Positions 53,301-59,111 of a stretch of 64,000 nucleotides of DNA are shown one piece after another. Source of the DNA: Lumbricus terrestris (lineage: Eukaryota > Annelida > Clitellata > Crassiclitellata > Lumbricidae). The notes under the pieces are model-generated. The model was not told where the DNA came from. It saw only the letters and a list, made by a program, of their open reading frames with translations, and did no database searches. Location: the NCBI GenBank assembly GCA_949752735.1, contig OX457053.1, forward strand, positions 23,955,682 through 24,019,681, written 5' to 3'. The translations under genes and the position numbers were made by a program. How positions within the stretch are numbered: the first letter of the stretch is position 1; every line of letters starts with the position of its first letter.

Positions 53301-55954
53301 AAATCCTGGAGAAGAATCTTTTCCACGGAACTCAGAAGAACGTTGTCGAGGCCATTTGCCGTACCAACTTCGACTGGCGACTGTGTGGTTCACACGGCAC
53401 TATGTATGGCCAAGGTAAAGAGCAATATAAAGATAATATAATATAAAGAGTATATATATATGGTCCAAACAAAAAAAATTGCTGGCATTCTTTACTGACT
53501 GTCTATGAAATAAATTTTTTTTATTAACCTAATAATTTCTAGAATCTATGTTATCAGTTCACAAATTTGTGCAGAATTTTTCTAATCTTTCTGAAGAAAG
53601 TTTTAAAAATCTGTGAGCTTGAAGGGGCGCTATAACAAGTGCACCTACAAACAAAATTTTTAAAATTTATGTACAGATCTTCAATTTATGTAAAATTTCT
53701 TCGATTTGCATAAGAATTTCGTGATGTTTTATTCTGACTCGGATTTAGTGAGGCAAGTATGAGTGTGCGACTTGTCTGGTGTAGCCGTTATCCACTTCTA
53801 AGAGTCATCAAATATGAGTATAACATTTTGACCTGCTGTAGCACGTCTCCCGATGTTTTTGGCTTTATGTTCTGGACTTTGACTGGTTACTATCAAAGAA
53901 TTGGGTGATGCCTGAAAGCTATTTTGCTTTCTTCTTCTTAGCCTCCTATGTGGTTAAAGGGTTCGCCATGTTATGCGGAGAGTAGGAATTCAAGCCTGTG
54001 TATGGCATGGTTACTGGGCAGGGAATTTGAGCAAGTCCCTCACTTGTGTTTGATTTACCACTCCGTTTCTGACCTTTGTATGTAATAAAAATGAAATGGA
54101 GAATTAATGGATGCAGACGTGTTGCTGTTAAGTCTGGTTGGGCTGTGGGCATTTGGCGTCTCTGTCAGTGCTGAACGACTGGCTGGCTGCCGGAGAATTG
54201 TTTACCTGCTGGAAATTGTTTTCTTACTTAGACCTCATTTAGACTGATGCAGCTTTTGTGAGGTGCTTATAAAGCACTTATGTTAGCTGCCTGAGTACGT
54301 AAGAGCTTACGGTTATGGTAAATGCGCTGTAGAAGTTCCTAGGTTTGTTTACATTGCGTTTGATACACTGACCTCACAGAATGGGTCTGATGAATCACTT
54401 ACAGAGAACTGCCTATGAATCTATGATTCATCATCATCAGTGTCTGAGTGCTTGGCATCGATTTGTGCAAATAAATGGCGTCCTTTGTTTCATGCATTTG
54501 TCGGATTCAGTACACCTCACATGTTCAGTGCAGCAGGTCTTATCTTGGGGCCGTAGGAGCAATATAGACTAGGGTCCGTGTGATGGATTGTCCTGTTTGT
54601 ATGTTTTGTATGTTTGTATGTGCACTTGTTATAACGCCCCTTCAAGCTCTCTTTCTACTCAGAGGCGCTCCCGACTTCAGAGCGAACACTGCATCGGAGT
54701 TTCACACCGAAGCGCTGAGCAATCGCGAGTGAATGACTTGCCCAAGGTCCCTTCGTGGCGACTTGAGGTGGATTCGAACCTCGAACCTTCCGGCTTCAAC
54801 GCAACGACGTCACCACTACACCACCGCGCCCCACGACTACACTACCTTCCAGAGAATTACCCAACATCGGAACAGCTGTGTAGAAGGACAGATATAAATC
54901 TTGTTACTGCTGCCTTGGTGAACCTGGGCCATTGTCTGAACCCGCTGCCTCTTCTTCAGACCATCTTCTTTAAGGACACTTCTCTAGTCAATGCATCCTA
55001 AACCGCATTGTTCCATGGCGGACAACTTAATGATGGAAACATTTCTAAAAAGAATGCTATAAAATGCTTTATTTCATGTAAACCAAAGTGTACTTATGCA
55101 GAAACCAAAGTGTACTTGTGCAGTTGGATAGGTAAAGAATACATATATATCACATACTTAAGTTATTTACTTCCTTCTCTAACATCTGTCATTACAGTTG
55201 TAAAATATATGCGTCAACTTGTTTTGCTGTAGGTTCGTACTTTGCGCGTGACGCCGCCTACTCGCACATGTACACGGACCAGCCTCCGCAGTCGCGCCAC
55301 CAGACCATCTCGCTCCACGCTTCCAGCAACCAGATGATCTTCAACGCGCCTCCGCCGCCCAGCCACCATTCGATCGCCAGCGCCTCGTCCGGCGCCACCG
55401 CCGCCCAGATCATCTTCCACTCGTTCCCCGGCACCAGCCACTCCGTCAGCATCGCCGCGCTTCAGTCATGCCGCTTCGCACGCCTTCCCGTTCTCAACAA
55501 CCACCTCACCCACGCTCCCCCGCCGCCTCCCCCTCCTCCCCCGTCGGCCGCGCAGGGTTCGTCATCGTCGGCCCCGGCGCCTCCCCCGGTCTCGGCGTTC
55601 TCATTCCCCTACTGGCTTGGCAACGGTGGTGGCGTTTCCGGTCCACCGGTCGGGCAGAACAAACTCGGACGAAACGACGTGGCAGGCAGCAGTGGTGGCA
55701 CTATTTCCGGGTCGTCCGCTGCATCGCACGTTCATACCATGTTCCTGGCGCGGGTTCTTGTCGGGGAGTACACGACCGGGAAGGGCTCGTACAGGAAGCC
55801 CCCGGCGATCGACCCCGCAGCGCCGTACGGTCGGTGCTACGACGCGTGCGTTAACGACATGTCGAACCCCAACATTTACGTCATCTTCAATTCGGCGCAG
55901 TGCTACCCGGAGTACATCATCGAATATTCAAACAAATCGCGTGACGTGATGTAG
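18797..55954 (+). CDS. RING finger-PARP fusion protein (H-Y-I mono-ADP-ribosyltransferase), 7 exons, 972 aa
   Basis: Exons: 18797-18839, 30737-32316, 49241-49289, 49757-49986, 52005-52150, 53266-53414 and 55233-55954. All junctions are GT-AG and in phase. Residues 1-500 are low-complexity Ser/Asp/Thr-rich with PLDLSCK at 19-25 (CtBP-type) and hydrophobic-acidic SUMO-binding-like segments at 37-73. Residues 502-551 form C-x2-C-x11-C-x3-H-x2-C-x2-C-x18-C-x4-C, then LVSQLHNALPAMVIEIL; together this resembles RING1 of RNF216/TRIAD3, but no IBR or RING2 follows. From NLPPGWEPMSQTE (622-634) runs a PARP catalytic domain: FHGT with H703, GSYFARDAAYS with Y735, NPNIYVIF with I947. H-Y-I implies mono- rather than poly-ADP-ribosylation. 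Residues 749-899 are a Pro/Ser/His-rich insertion between two catalytic segments. There is no WWE domain. Nearest catalytic resemblance is to the TIPARP/PARP11/PARP12 group. Function is inferred only from domains. Confidence 0.85.
18885..18965. repeat. GATGAC-rich run
   Basis: Imperfect GATGATGAC repeats directly after exon 1, in intron 1. Confidence 0.6.
19000..19700. repeat. (ATGT)n and TG-rich microsatellite region
   Basis: A pure (ATGT)n block lies at 19184-19256, surrounded by TGTATGTATT/TGTGTATA variants. All long open frames here code for Tyr/Val/Cys or His/Ile/Thr repeats and are artefacts. Confidence 0.9.
20045..20580. repeat. Degenerate ~75-bp tandem repeat
   Basis: About six units, each with a GGTCA.AGCCTTGACC(C/T)-AGAT-like part and a TTTTGCAGTTC..G.GTTGTTGGA-like part. 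It lies in intron 1 of the PARP gene. The GGTCA/TGACC pairs resemble nuclear-receptor half sites, but repeat origin explains them. Confidence 0.7.
21075..21365. repeat. (TCTG)n-rich tract
   Basis: Imperfect CTGTCTGTCTGTC repeats in intron 1 of the PARP gene. Confidence 0.85.
21890..22000. repeat. Short degenerate repeat of TTACATCGTAA type
   Basis: Several near-palindromic units (TTACATCGTAAGCG, TTTACGGTGTAACTCG, TTACGTCGTAAAC) at about 15-25-bp spacing. Confidence 0.5.
22779..22998 (+). mobile_element. tRNA-type SINE, family A
   Basis: Well preserved: GTGGGGTGCGGTGGTGTAGT, then the B-box-like GAGGTTCGAATCCACCTC, GGGAGCGCCTCTGAGTAG, GAAGGGGCGCTATAACAAG and ACATACAAACAA. It lies in intron 1 of the PARP gene. 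Confidence 0.92.
23000..27260. other. Intronic DNA (PARP intron 1), nothing gene-like
   Basis: AT-rich, with small AT and AAT microsatellites (24160-24230, 26157-26180). A CpG-containing patch with ACTTCCGGTTG lies near 26490-26580. No exon recognised. Confidence 0.45.
27270..27703. mobile_element. 434-bp foldback MITE with 8-bp target duplication
   Basis: Long inverted arms: the left starts GGTAAAGGTACGTGGTTG and the right is its inverse ending CGTACCCCTACC. About 150-200 bp of each side pair. GAGATTTT flanks both ends (27262-27269 and 27704-27711). The centre has TGACGTGACGTCA and paired GCCGCCATATTTACACAC arms. The 8-bp duplication fits hAT-like insertion. Non-coding. Confidence 0.9.
29160..29187. 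repeat. (AT)n microsatellite
   Basis: Pure TATATATA run. Confidence 0.85.
29860..30215. repeat. (TTGATTGA)-type degenerate repeat
   Basis: Many GATTGATTGA-like units. The same sequence type recurs at 30520-30725, 38800-39180 and 39640-39805, all in introns of the PARP gene. Confidence 0.8.
30256..30520 (+). mobile_element. Second SINE-like family (family B)
   Basis: Contains a diverged tRNA-like head, GGACTGCGGTTCAGACCCC, then CCTTGGACAAGTTGC, GGGAAACCACCTCACTCATC, CCTGCCTTCGGGCAGAGCA and a (CAT)n tail. A second copy is at 41425-41660. Confidence 0.75.
30737..32316 (+). CDS. RING-PARP exon 2 (disordered half plus most of the RING)
   Basis: The acceptor TTGATCGCAG leads into DKAMPLDLSCKK; the exon ends LLARGKR before GTGAGA. 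The exon is strikingly GC- and CpG-rich (TCGTCG, GACGAC codons) against AT-rich introns, and stays open for 526 codons. Most of it is Ser/Asp-rich and probably unstructured; the last 40 residues hold C502, C505, C517, H521, C524 and C527 of the RING. A basic, NLS-like segment (VRKKPRM) lies before it, so nuclear location is plausible. Confidence 0.9.
33660..33880. repeat. ATT-rich microsatellites
   Basis: Two runs of TTATTATTATTA (33705-33735 and 33852-33878) around unique DNA. Confidence 0.7.
34193..34433 (+). mobile_element. tRNA-type SINE, family A
   Basis: GCAGGTTCGAATCCACCTC, then GTGAAACTC, GGGAGCACCCCTGAGTA, GAAGGGGCACTGTAACAA and an ATACATACAAACATAC tail. Confidence 0.88.
34772..34860. 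repeat. (GATA)n followed by (GACA)n
   Basis: About 12 GATA units run directly into about 8 GACA units. A purine-rich GGAGAGAG tract follows to 35000. Confidence 0.92.
35320..35580. repeat. (CA)n microsatellites with a repeated spacer
   Basis: Several (CA)n blocks. The segment ACAGTTGGGAATTTAGAATATA occurs twice (35440-35461 and 35581-35602), so the CA block plus spacer has been duplicated. Confidence 0.88.
35790..36180. promoter_or_regulatory. GC/CpG-rich island inside intron 2
   Basis: Abrupt CpG-dense patch (CCGTCCGTCCGTCCG, GGCGGCGGCGGC, GCCGCCGCCGGG) in otherwise AT-rich intron. It could be an alternative promoter/first exon for a short RING-less transcript, or simply an invertebrate GC patch. 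No donor can be assigned with confidence. Confidence 0.4.
36525..36748 (+). mobile_element. tRNA-type SINE, family A
   Basis: GTGGGATGTAGTGGTGTAGTG, then CAGGTTCGAATCCACCTCG, GTGCTTCTGAGTAGG and GAAGGGGCGATATAACAAG with an ACATACAAACATA tail. Confidence 0.9.
37030..37110. mobile_element. LINE reverse-transcriptase remnant
   Basis: 'CCAGTGCCAGTCCCGATCCTGGATAAAGTAGGAGGGCG' type sequence matches, with differences, the LINE fragment at 61885-61935. Very short and broken. Confidence 0.55.
37420..37720 (-). mobile_element. CR1/L2-like LINE 3' fragment (inverted)
   Basis: Starts with TATACCGCTCCTTCAAGA, then 'CACTCAGAAGCGCTCTC' and 'TATTCCAGGTGGCAAGGCC', the inverse of the W-N-x-L-P region and tail seen at 61245-61600. 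Confidence 0.65.
37905..38535. repeat. Long (TCTG)n-rich tract
   Basis: About 600 bp of degenerate CTGTCTGT/TATCTGTC repeats. All frames code for Cys/Leu/Ser/Val strings and are not genes. Confidence 0.9.
38800..39180. repeat. (TTGATTGA)-type degenerate repeat
   Basis: ATTGATTGACTGGATTGTGA-type units with substitutions, of the same kind as at 29860. Confidence 0.8.
39217..39425 (+). mobile_element. tRNA-type SINE, family A (diverged)
   Basis: GGGGCATGGTGTAGGGTATG head, degraded B box (GTGGTTCCAATCCAACTC), GGGAGCGCCTCTGAATAG and GAAGGGGT. Confidence 0.8.
39440..39660 (+). mobile_element. LINE 3'-end fragment
   Basis: Contains 'CTTATCTTTGGAATGCTC' (W-N-x-L remnant), CTCTTTTCTAACCTGCCTCT and ACTGGGAGTGCTTCTGAATG, the last parts of a CR1/L2-like LINE. 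A similar end lies at 60390-60490. Confidence 0.65.
39970..40050. repeat. (AC)n microsatellite
   Basis: About 40 AC units, nearly pure. Confidence 0.95.
40195..40740. repeat. (AT)n microsatellite cluster
   Basis: Several pure TATATA blocks (40197-40222, 40500-40530, 40558-40576) with TG/CA borders. Confidence 0.9.
40745..40979. mobile_element. 235-bp MITE with TA target duplication
   Basis: The inverted ends CGAACTAGGAACAGAGCCAA / TTGGCTCTGTTCCTAGTTCG extend inward to give arms of about 100 bp. It is flanked by TA on both sides (40743-40744, 40980-40981), as in Tc1/mariner-type MITEs. The interior is AT-rich and non-coding. Confidence 0.88.
41425..41660 (+). mobile_element. Second SINE-like family (family B), copy 2
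   Basis: GCAGGTTCGAATCTACCTCA, then GACCTTGGACAAGTTG, GGGAAACTACCTCACTCATC, GGACCTGCCTTCATGCAGAG and a CATCAT tail, the same order as the copy at 30256. Confidence 0.78.
41670..42450. mobile_element. 781-bp PIF/Harbinger-like non-autonomous element
   Basis: Left end GGCCAAAAAAAATAATGTTG, then TGTTTCCGGTAACC; the right end is the inverse, with one substitution in the first 20 bases. TTA flanks both sides (41667-41669, 42451-42453), the 3-bp duplication of PIF/Harbinger elements. A direct internal copy of the left end occurs at about 41874. No transposase frame. Confidence 0.82.
43025..43350. repeat. Purine-rich GACAGA/CAGAGC repeat
   Basis: About 320 bp of AGACAGACAGAGCAAAACAGAAGC-like units. 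Minus-strand frames code for Leu/Cys/Ser/Ala repeats and are artefacts. Confidence 0.85.
43490..43560 (-). mobile_element. LINE/SINE 3' tail (inverted)
   Basis: ATTCAAGTATTTATATAGTG, then CCTCTTCAAAGAAACTACTC and AGAGGCGCTCCC, the inverse of the shared tail. Confidence 0.8.
43795..43885 (+). mobile_element. LINE/SINE 3' tail with ATGA repeats
   Basis: GGGAGCGCCTCTGAGTAGTT, then TCTTGAAGGGCGCTATATAA and (TGAA)n. Near-consensus tail. Confidence 0.88.
43980..44420 (+). mobile_element. LINE reverse-transcriptase C-terminal remnants, duplicated
   Basis: 'CGCCCTCCTCCTTTAT' followed by CAGGC-TGG-ACTGGC-CTG occurs at 44003 and again at 44130. The same segment (opposite strand) is in the LINE at 61880-61945. 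Two partial copies lie in tandem. Confidence 0.65.
44455..44545. repeat. (AT)n/(TG)n microsatellite
   Basis: TGTGTATATATATA block followed by about 20 AT units. Confidence 0.92.
44665..46172. mobile_element. 1.5-kb element with inverted ends and repeated GGTCCA(A/C)TTGTGC motif
   Basis: Left end GGATGGTGTCATGCACAAGT then GGACCAACCAC; the right end is its near-inverse (GTGGTTGGTCCACTTGTGCT, then GGACACCATCC). The same motif occurs internally at 44860-44920, 45895-45970 and 45990-46020, where GACCAAGTCACGTC and GACGTGACTTGGTC form a hairpin. It contains the AGT microsatellite at 44968-45330. No transposase recognised; no target duplication resolved. Confidence 0.65.
44968..45330. repeat. (AGT)n/(GGT)n degenerate microsatellite
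   Basis: AGTAGTAGTAGC-type units, open in several frames (Ser, Val or Tyr repeats). Not coding. Confidence 0.92.
46528..46584. repeat. (TG)n microsatellite
   Basis: About 28 pure TG units. Confidence 0.95.
47231..47390. repeat. (GAT)n-(GGT)n-(GAT)n compound microsatellite
   Basis: About 18 GAT units, then about 30 GGT units, then GAT again. Minus-strand poly-His frames are artefacts. The sharp switches suggest repeated conversion of GAT to GGT. Confidence 0.96.
47985..48500. repeat. Degenerate TTTGCATTGTCTGTCTG repeat
   Basis: Units of about 24-30 bp containing GCATTGTCTGTCTG, clearest from 48280 to 48495. Confidence 0.75.
48881..49130 (+). repeat. Old dispersed repeat, copy 2
   Basis: Same block order as 15660-15840. 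It ends about 100 bp before RING-PARP exon 3 and makes the intron open in frame with the exon, which is coincidental. Confidence 0.6.
49241..49289 (+). CDS. RING-PARP exon 3 (last two RING zinc ligands)
   Basis: A 49-nt exon: acceptor TTTGCTGTAG, then GTLKCRYVGCNSFYLV plus one base, donor GTGAGTAT. C546 and C551 complete the RING. The C-x4-C spacing matches RNF216-type RING1. It joins exon 4 to form Ser558. Confidence 0.85.
49405..49665. repeat. (GATTGATTCATCTGTC)n minisatellite
   Basis: About 13 units of 14-18 bp, between exons 3 and 4 of the RING-PARP gene. Confidence 0.9.
49757..49986 (+). CDS. RING-PARP exon 4 (post-RING helix and start of the PARP domain)
   Basis: Acceptor GACATCAG, then QLHNALPAMVIEILEEKLDR, an acidic helical segment, and NLPPGWEPMSQTE before GTAGGG. 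The QLHNALP part matches the helix after RING1 in RNF216-like proteins; PPGWEPM is the usual start of the PARP catalytic fold in the PARP7/11/12/14 group. Confidence 0.92.
50080..50620 (+). mobile_element. tRNA-type SINE, family A, split by a MITE
   Basis: The head and middle (50080-50204) and the tail (50512-50620) are separated by the 307-bp MITE at 50205-50511. Removing it would give an ordinary family A copy, with GCGCAGCA present once. Confidence 0.9.
50205..50511. mobile_element. 307-bp hAT-type MITE inserted in a SINE
   Basis: Ends CAAGGCCGTAGCTATGA / GGCTACGGCCTTG; the host octamer GCGCAGCA is duplicated exactly (50197-50204, 50512-50519). The interior carries CGGCCGGATGACTATAAAAA, related to the core of the CAGTGGCGGCG family. 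Confidence 0.95.
51488..51652 (+). mobile_element. tRNA-type SINE, family A (truncated)
   Basis: GAAGCGCGGTGGTGAAAGGG to CAATTGCTCATGATGCAC, then a jump to the TATAACAAGTGC tail; the middle GAGCGCC segment is deleted. Confidence 0.82.
51698..51846. mobile_element. 149-bp hAT-type MITE, copy 1
   Basis: Ends CATAGACCTGTGCAATCACG / GGCTGTGCCTATG. The octamer TGTCCAGC flanks both sides exactly (51690-51697, 51847-51854). It is the same family as 61362-61507, sharing CGTCCTAAAAGTTGG and GGACGCGTCCCGTGGGTCCC-type blocks. Confidence 0.95.
52005..52150 (+). CDS. RING-PARP exon 5 (PARP domain)
   Basis: EYRLVDLLRGSEEYNYVSTT ... RASIVKIQRVQNAILWEFYM, ending two bases into a codon before GTAAGT. The I-x-K-I-x-R-V-Q-N-x2-L-W-E-x-Y motif is diagnostic for PARP catalytic domains. 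An alternative acceptor (CAAG at 51985) would add six residues in frame; the chosen one fits the family spacing better. Confidence 0.9.
52320..52400 (+). mobile_element. LINE/SINE 3' tail
   Basis: GAGCGCCTCTGAGTAGATAT, then CTTGAAGAGGCGCTATATAA. Tail only. Confidence 0.75.
52615..52765 (+). mobile_element. LINE 3' tail with a 52-bp tandem duplication
   Basis: The segment GTTGAAGACTGTTTTTTTCG ... GGGAGCGCCTCTG occurs twice in a row (52618-52669, 52670-52721), followed by the normal GGGGCGCTATATAAATTCTG end. Confidence 0.85.
53266..53414 (+). CDS. RING-PARP exon 6 (NAD-binding histidine)
   Basis: Acceptor TTTGCAG, then RKKQMERDNGKQILEKNLFH, GT, and FDWRLCGSHGTMYGQG before GTAAAG. H703 in L-F-H-G-T is the first catalytic-triad residue; GxHGTxYGxG is the conserved loop before the next strand. 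Confidence 0.93.
53617..53660 (+). mobile_element. Family A SINE tail fragment
   Basis: CTTGAAGGGGCGCTATAACA, then AGTGCACCTACAAACA. Tail only. Confidence 0.7.
54604..54835 (-). mobile_element. tRNA-type SINE, family A (inverted)
   Basis: Reading the minus strand: GGGGCGCGGTGGTGTAGTGG head, GAGGTTCGAATCCACCTC, then the GGGAGCGCCTCTGAGTAG tail. Well preserved. Confidence 0.92.
55233..55954 (+). CDS. RING-PARP exon 7 (end of the PARP domain, with insertion)
   Basis: Acceptor TTTTGCTGTAG, then GSYFARDAAYSHMYTD with Y735. A 151-residue Pro/Ser/His/Gly-rich segment (749-899, poly-Pro near the middle) interrupts the fold. HTMFLARVLVGEYTTGKGSY, then NPNIYVIF with I947 and QCYPEYIIEYS complete it; the stop is TAG after SRDVM. 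The GC-rich insertion is open throughout, but a small unrecognised intron cannot be excluded by eye. Confidence 0.92.
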
Positions 55955-57900
55955 CCGATTCGGACGCGGTTTGTCTGTACGTTCGCGGTTTGTCTGACGG
56001 TGTTTGTGCGGCGAGGACGGACGCCTGCGGGTGCGATCTTCGGTGGCATTCTGAGGTATCTCTCCGAACTTGCGGGACAGTAATGAGGACGCTTCTCGAA
56101 TTCCGTTGTGAGATGCGTTTGAAGGGTTTGTTGTTCCGCGGGTTGCTCTGCAGCAGAACGCAAATTGTAATGAACTTGAACTATTACGATGAAAATAATA
56201 ATAGAGATCTTACAGTCGAATTTTCGTTTTGCTGCTGAGCGTATTTAACGGTTGATCAGATATGCACGTGGGCCATAAGATGGTGGAGGCCATTTGAGGT
56301 GGTGAAGCCGGCTTAACGCTTGCAATGTTCTCTAGATGCTGAATATGTTCACGGTTTCATCCAAGGAGGCGGGAGCGGAAAATGTCATTGAATTGGTTTT
56401 AAGTTTGAGGCCGAATTGGTCTTGAAAATCGCTGTTTGAAATTCCGGAGAATTTTTCCTGCGCGGGAAATGGAGCGTGCGCGCGTAGTGAATATGTTTAT
56501 TAGCGTCGCCGATTAATTAATGTGTTTAGGTAGAGACGCTGTTCGAACGTTAAAAGTAAAACGATGTTTATTTGTATAGGGGTGTTGGGGTTGGACGGAT
56601 CGACAGAGATTGATCTGATTTGTACGCAGTTCTTTCCGTTATGATGCTTTGGTTCCATGTTCAGCTGTGATTATCAATTGTGAAGCGATGTTTTGCTAAA
56701 GATGTTGCGAGTTTCATTGACTAAGTTAGCGGCCGATAGGCTTTTCTGTACAACTTTTAGGAACCTCATATTGAAATATTATCCAGAAGTCCATGTGTGT
56801 ATCTGCCTACGATACACCCCATCAACTGAAATAAGTCCATATTTTTGATTGACCATTGATGCTTTGATGTGTTTTCGCTGTTTATCGCAGAGTCTGGGCA
56901 ATCCCGGCATCGCAGTATAGTGCACACAGCGTTTGTTTTAAAATGGACCTCTAAGCTTTGATTATTTCATGTCTTCTGGTTTGCGTTGGGAGTTGAAGAA
57001 TTGGTTTAATTTCTGTGCTGTTTCTGAATTATGTGATCTTATCTCGATACCTGCTATCGGTAACTTTCAAATGCGTCGTCAAAGTTAGAACCGCTGTTCT
57101 GCGTGAGACAGCAGTCTGACCTTACGGAATCATTCTTCCAATGATATGTATCTATCGAGCTGGAGTATCATTTCTGTCAAGATAAACTATTCTTGCTAGG
57201 TCTATTGTGTAAATTCTTGACCATGCTTCTTTCTCATCTGTATCTCATAATTTGGTTGTTTGTGCCATTGCCAATGCGAGAACAGCACTGTTGTGTGGTA
57301 ATCTGAGATAAAATTGAACTTCAGTCCGTTCCTATGATTCACATACCTCATATGAGCCTACCTCCTTGGCTGGCATCGTTTTAATATTAATAATAATAAT
57401 AATAATAAATTAATAATAATAATAATAGTGAGGATAATTTCTATGGCGCTGTAACACAACACATGGCATTACAAGGGCGCCTCGACAAACAAGCGTACAA
57501 CCAGGCAGAGATACACCCAAAAAGAACATGACGCACTGTGACACTTGCAGCCACACACGGCGCCCAACCTGTCTCGTGAATACAGTCCTTGATGACAGTG
57601 GCATTCTCTAACTCGTCATGCAGATATTGAACAATATTGGTCCACACAACCATTCATAGAGATTCGTTATCTTTGAAAGAACGTAAAGTTGTAAACAAAC
57701 TATGATCTGTTTCTGCCATGAACCATCTTCATCATGTTAACGACAGTATACTGTGGTCGAGAGTACTTTACCAGTGTAAATCACTTTGAACCAGATGTGT
57801 ACATTGCTAAGGACAATGGCAGCTTTGCTAAAATAAAAGAGCCTTGGGCTGTGGTATTGCCGCAGGAGAGAGAATTCGTGTAGCAGAGGCATATGGAGAA
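55955..57900 (+). other. Probable 3' UTR and downstream of the PARP gene
   Basis: No exon recognised. A possible AATAAA lies only within the (AAT)n run near 57404. The transcript end cannot be set. Confidence 0.4.
57385..57430. repeat. (AAT)n microsatellite
   Basis: Nearly pure AATAATAAT run with one AATTAAT break. Confidence 0.85.
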
Positions 57901-57951
57901 GCGAAGAAGAAATAAAGAAGGTTTGTAAGGACTTGAATGAAGTCTGTTCTC

Positions 57952-58680
57952 ATGAAGGGAGTGATCATCTCGTAGACAGGCAATGGTTATCTTTAAGGTG
58001 CCCAAATGAGTGAACCTGCTGTGACCGCCATTTTGACGCTTAATTTTTCCAATGTTACGCCTGCTTTTTATAGGAGAACGTCTGCGAAAGAAGAATATTT
58101 GTAGTTCCTGGAGAGACCATTTTGATCGGATGGTCTTGCGACTTGGCTCCAACCGTCTAACGCACTCTTCCGTCATTTTGGACGTCATATCTTCGATCTT
58201 CGCTATCCATTTCTGCAGATGCATTGTCTTGAGACTTCGCATGCTTTCTTTTTTTATTGCAACGTCCACAGTCATTTGACCATCAGTTGTCATGAAGGGG
58301 TGATCATTTCGGAGACGGGCAGTGGTCATCTTGAAGGGGTGCCCAAATTAGGGAACCTGTTACAACCGCCATTTTGATGCTTTATTTCCAAGGTCACGCC
58401 TGCATTTTGGAGGAGAGCATCTACGAAAGGAGAAGGAATATGTAGAGAGAAGAAACGTCGGAATATTCGTAGCTCCTGGAGAAACTAATTTGATCTGGCG
58501 GTCGTCTTGTGACCCGGCTTCAACCGTCCGATGCACTCTTCCGTCATTTTCGACGTGTCACATCTTCCATCTTTGTCTGCAAATGCATTGTCTTCCTTGG
58601 CCAATCCACGGAGCTGAAACTTGGATTCTTTTGTATGTTGCAACATCCACAGTCATTTTTGTCTGCCAGTGATAAGTAAA
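57952..58680. repeat. Diverged tandem duplication, two ~330-390-bp units
   Basis: 57955-58275 and 58288-58665 share in order GAAGGG-GTGATCAT, GTGCCCAAAT, AACCTG, CCGCCATTTTGA, GTAGCTCCTGGAGA-like, GCACTCTTCCGTCATTTT, TGCATTGTCTT and CAACGTCCACAGTCATTT. A 182-codon minus-strand frame crosses the first unit, but the second unit breaks it and no family is recognised. Confidence 0.75.
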
Positions 58681-58889
58681 ATTCCTATTTAAAAGCACCT
58701 CTTCACTACCATTGTCTGGTAGGAAGTCTGTCTACCCTCAGTTGTAAATGTTTAATATCGTCCCTCTTTTTTGCGAATTGCTGCAACGAATTCCAGCATT
58801 GGCAACTTGGAATTGAAATGGCTTCCTTCGTGTTCTCTGTACTTCACTGCACTCGTCTTATTTCGGTGTACATAGGAATTCTGTTAAAT

Positions 58890-59111
58890 GGTACTTCAAA
58901 GACTAACTGGACACCTCCTTTGATCCGCCTTTGTTCTTACGAAGAACACCTCTTCCTAACTTAAACAAGTCCTCTTTTATTGGCCAGTGCACATACTCCA
59001 TAGGAGTATGTGCACTGGCCAATAAAGATGACTTGTTTAAGATAGGAAGAGATGTTCTTAGTAAGAACAAAGGTGGATCATAGGAGGTTTCCAGTTAGTC
59101 TTTGAAGCACC
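58890..59111. repeat. 222-bp palindrome
   Basis: Arms of about 105 bp: left GGTACTTCAAAGACTAACTG to GTGCACATACTCC, right GGAGTATGTGCACTGGCC to GTCTTTGAAGCACC, with almost no loop near 59000. A few mismatches. Partial direct copies of GGGCAGTGCACATACTCCTA and CTCTTATAAAAAGTA follow to 59340, so it belongs to a small local repeat family. Confidence 0.88.

Noticed and set aside
55214..55452. Minus-strand frames opposite exon 7
   Set aside because: GC-rich shadow of the PARP exon, without any family match.
55880..55954. Glu in QCYPEYII as a poly-ADP-ribosylating triad residue
   Set aside because: In the PARP fold the third triad position is at the start of the preceding strand (NPNIYVIF), which is Ile.
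57781..58329. 182-codon minus-strand gene
   Set aside because: Lies across the first unit of a tandem repeat whose second unit does not keep the frame; no domain recognised.
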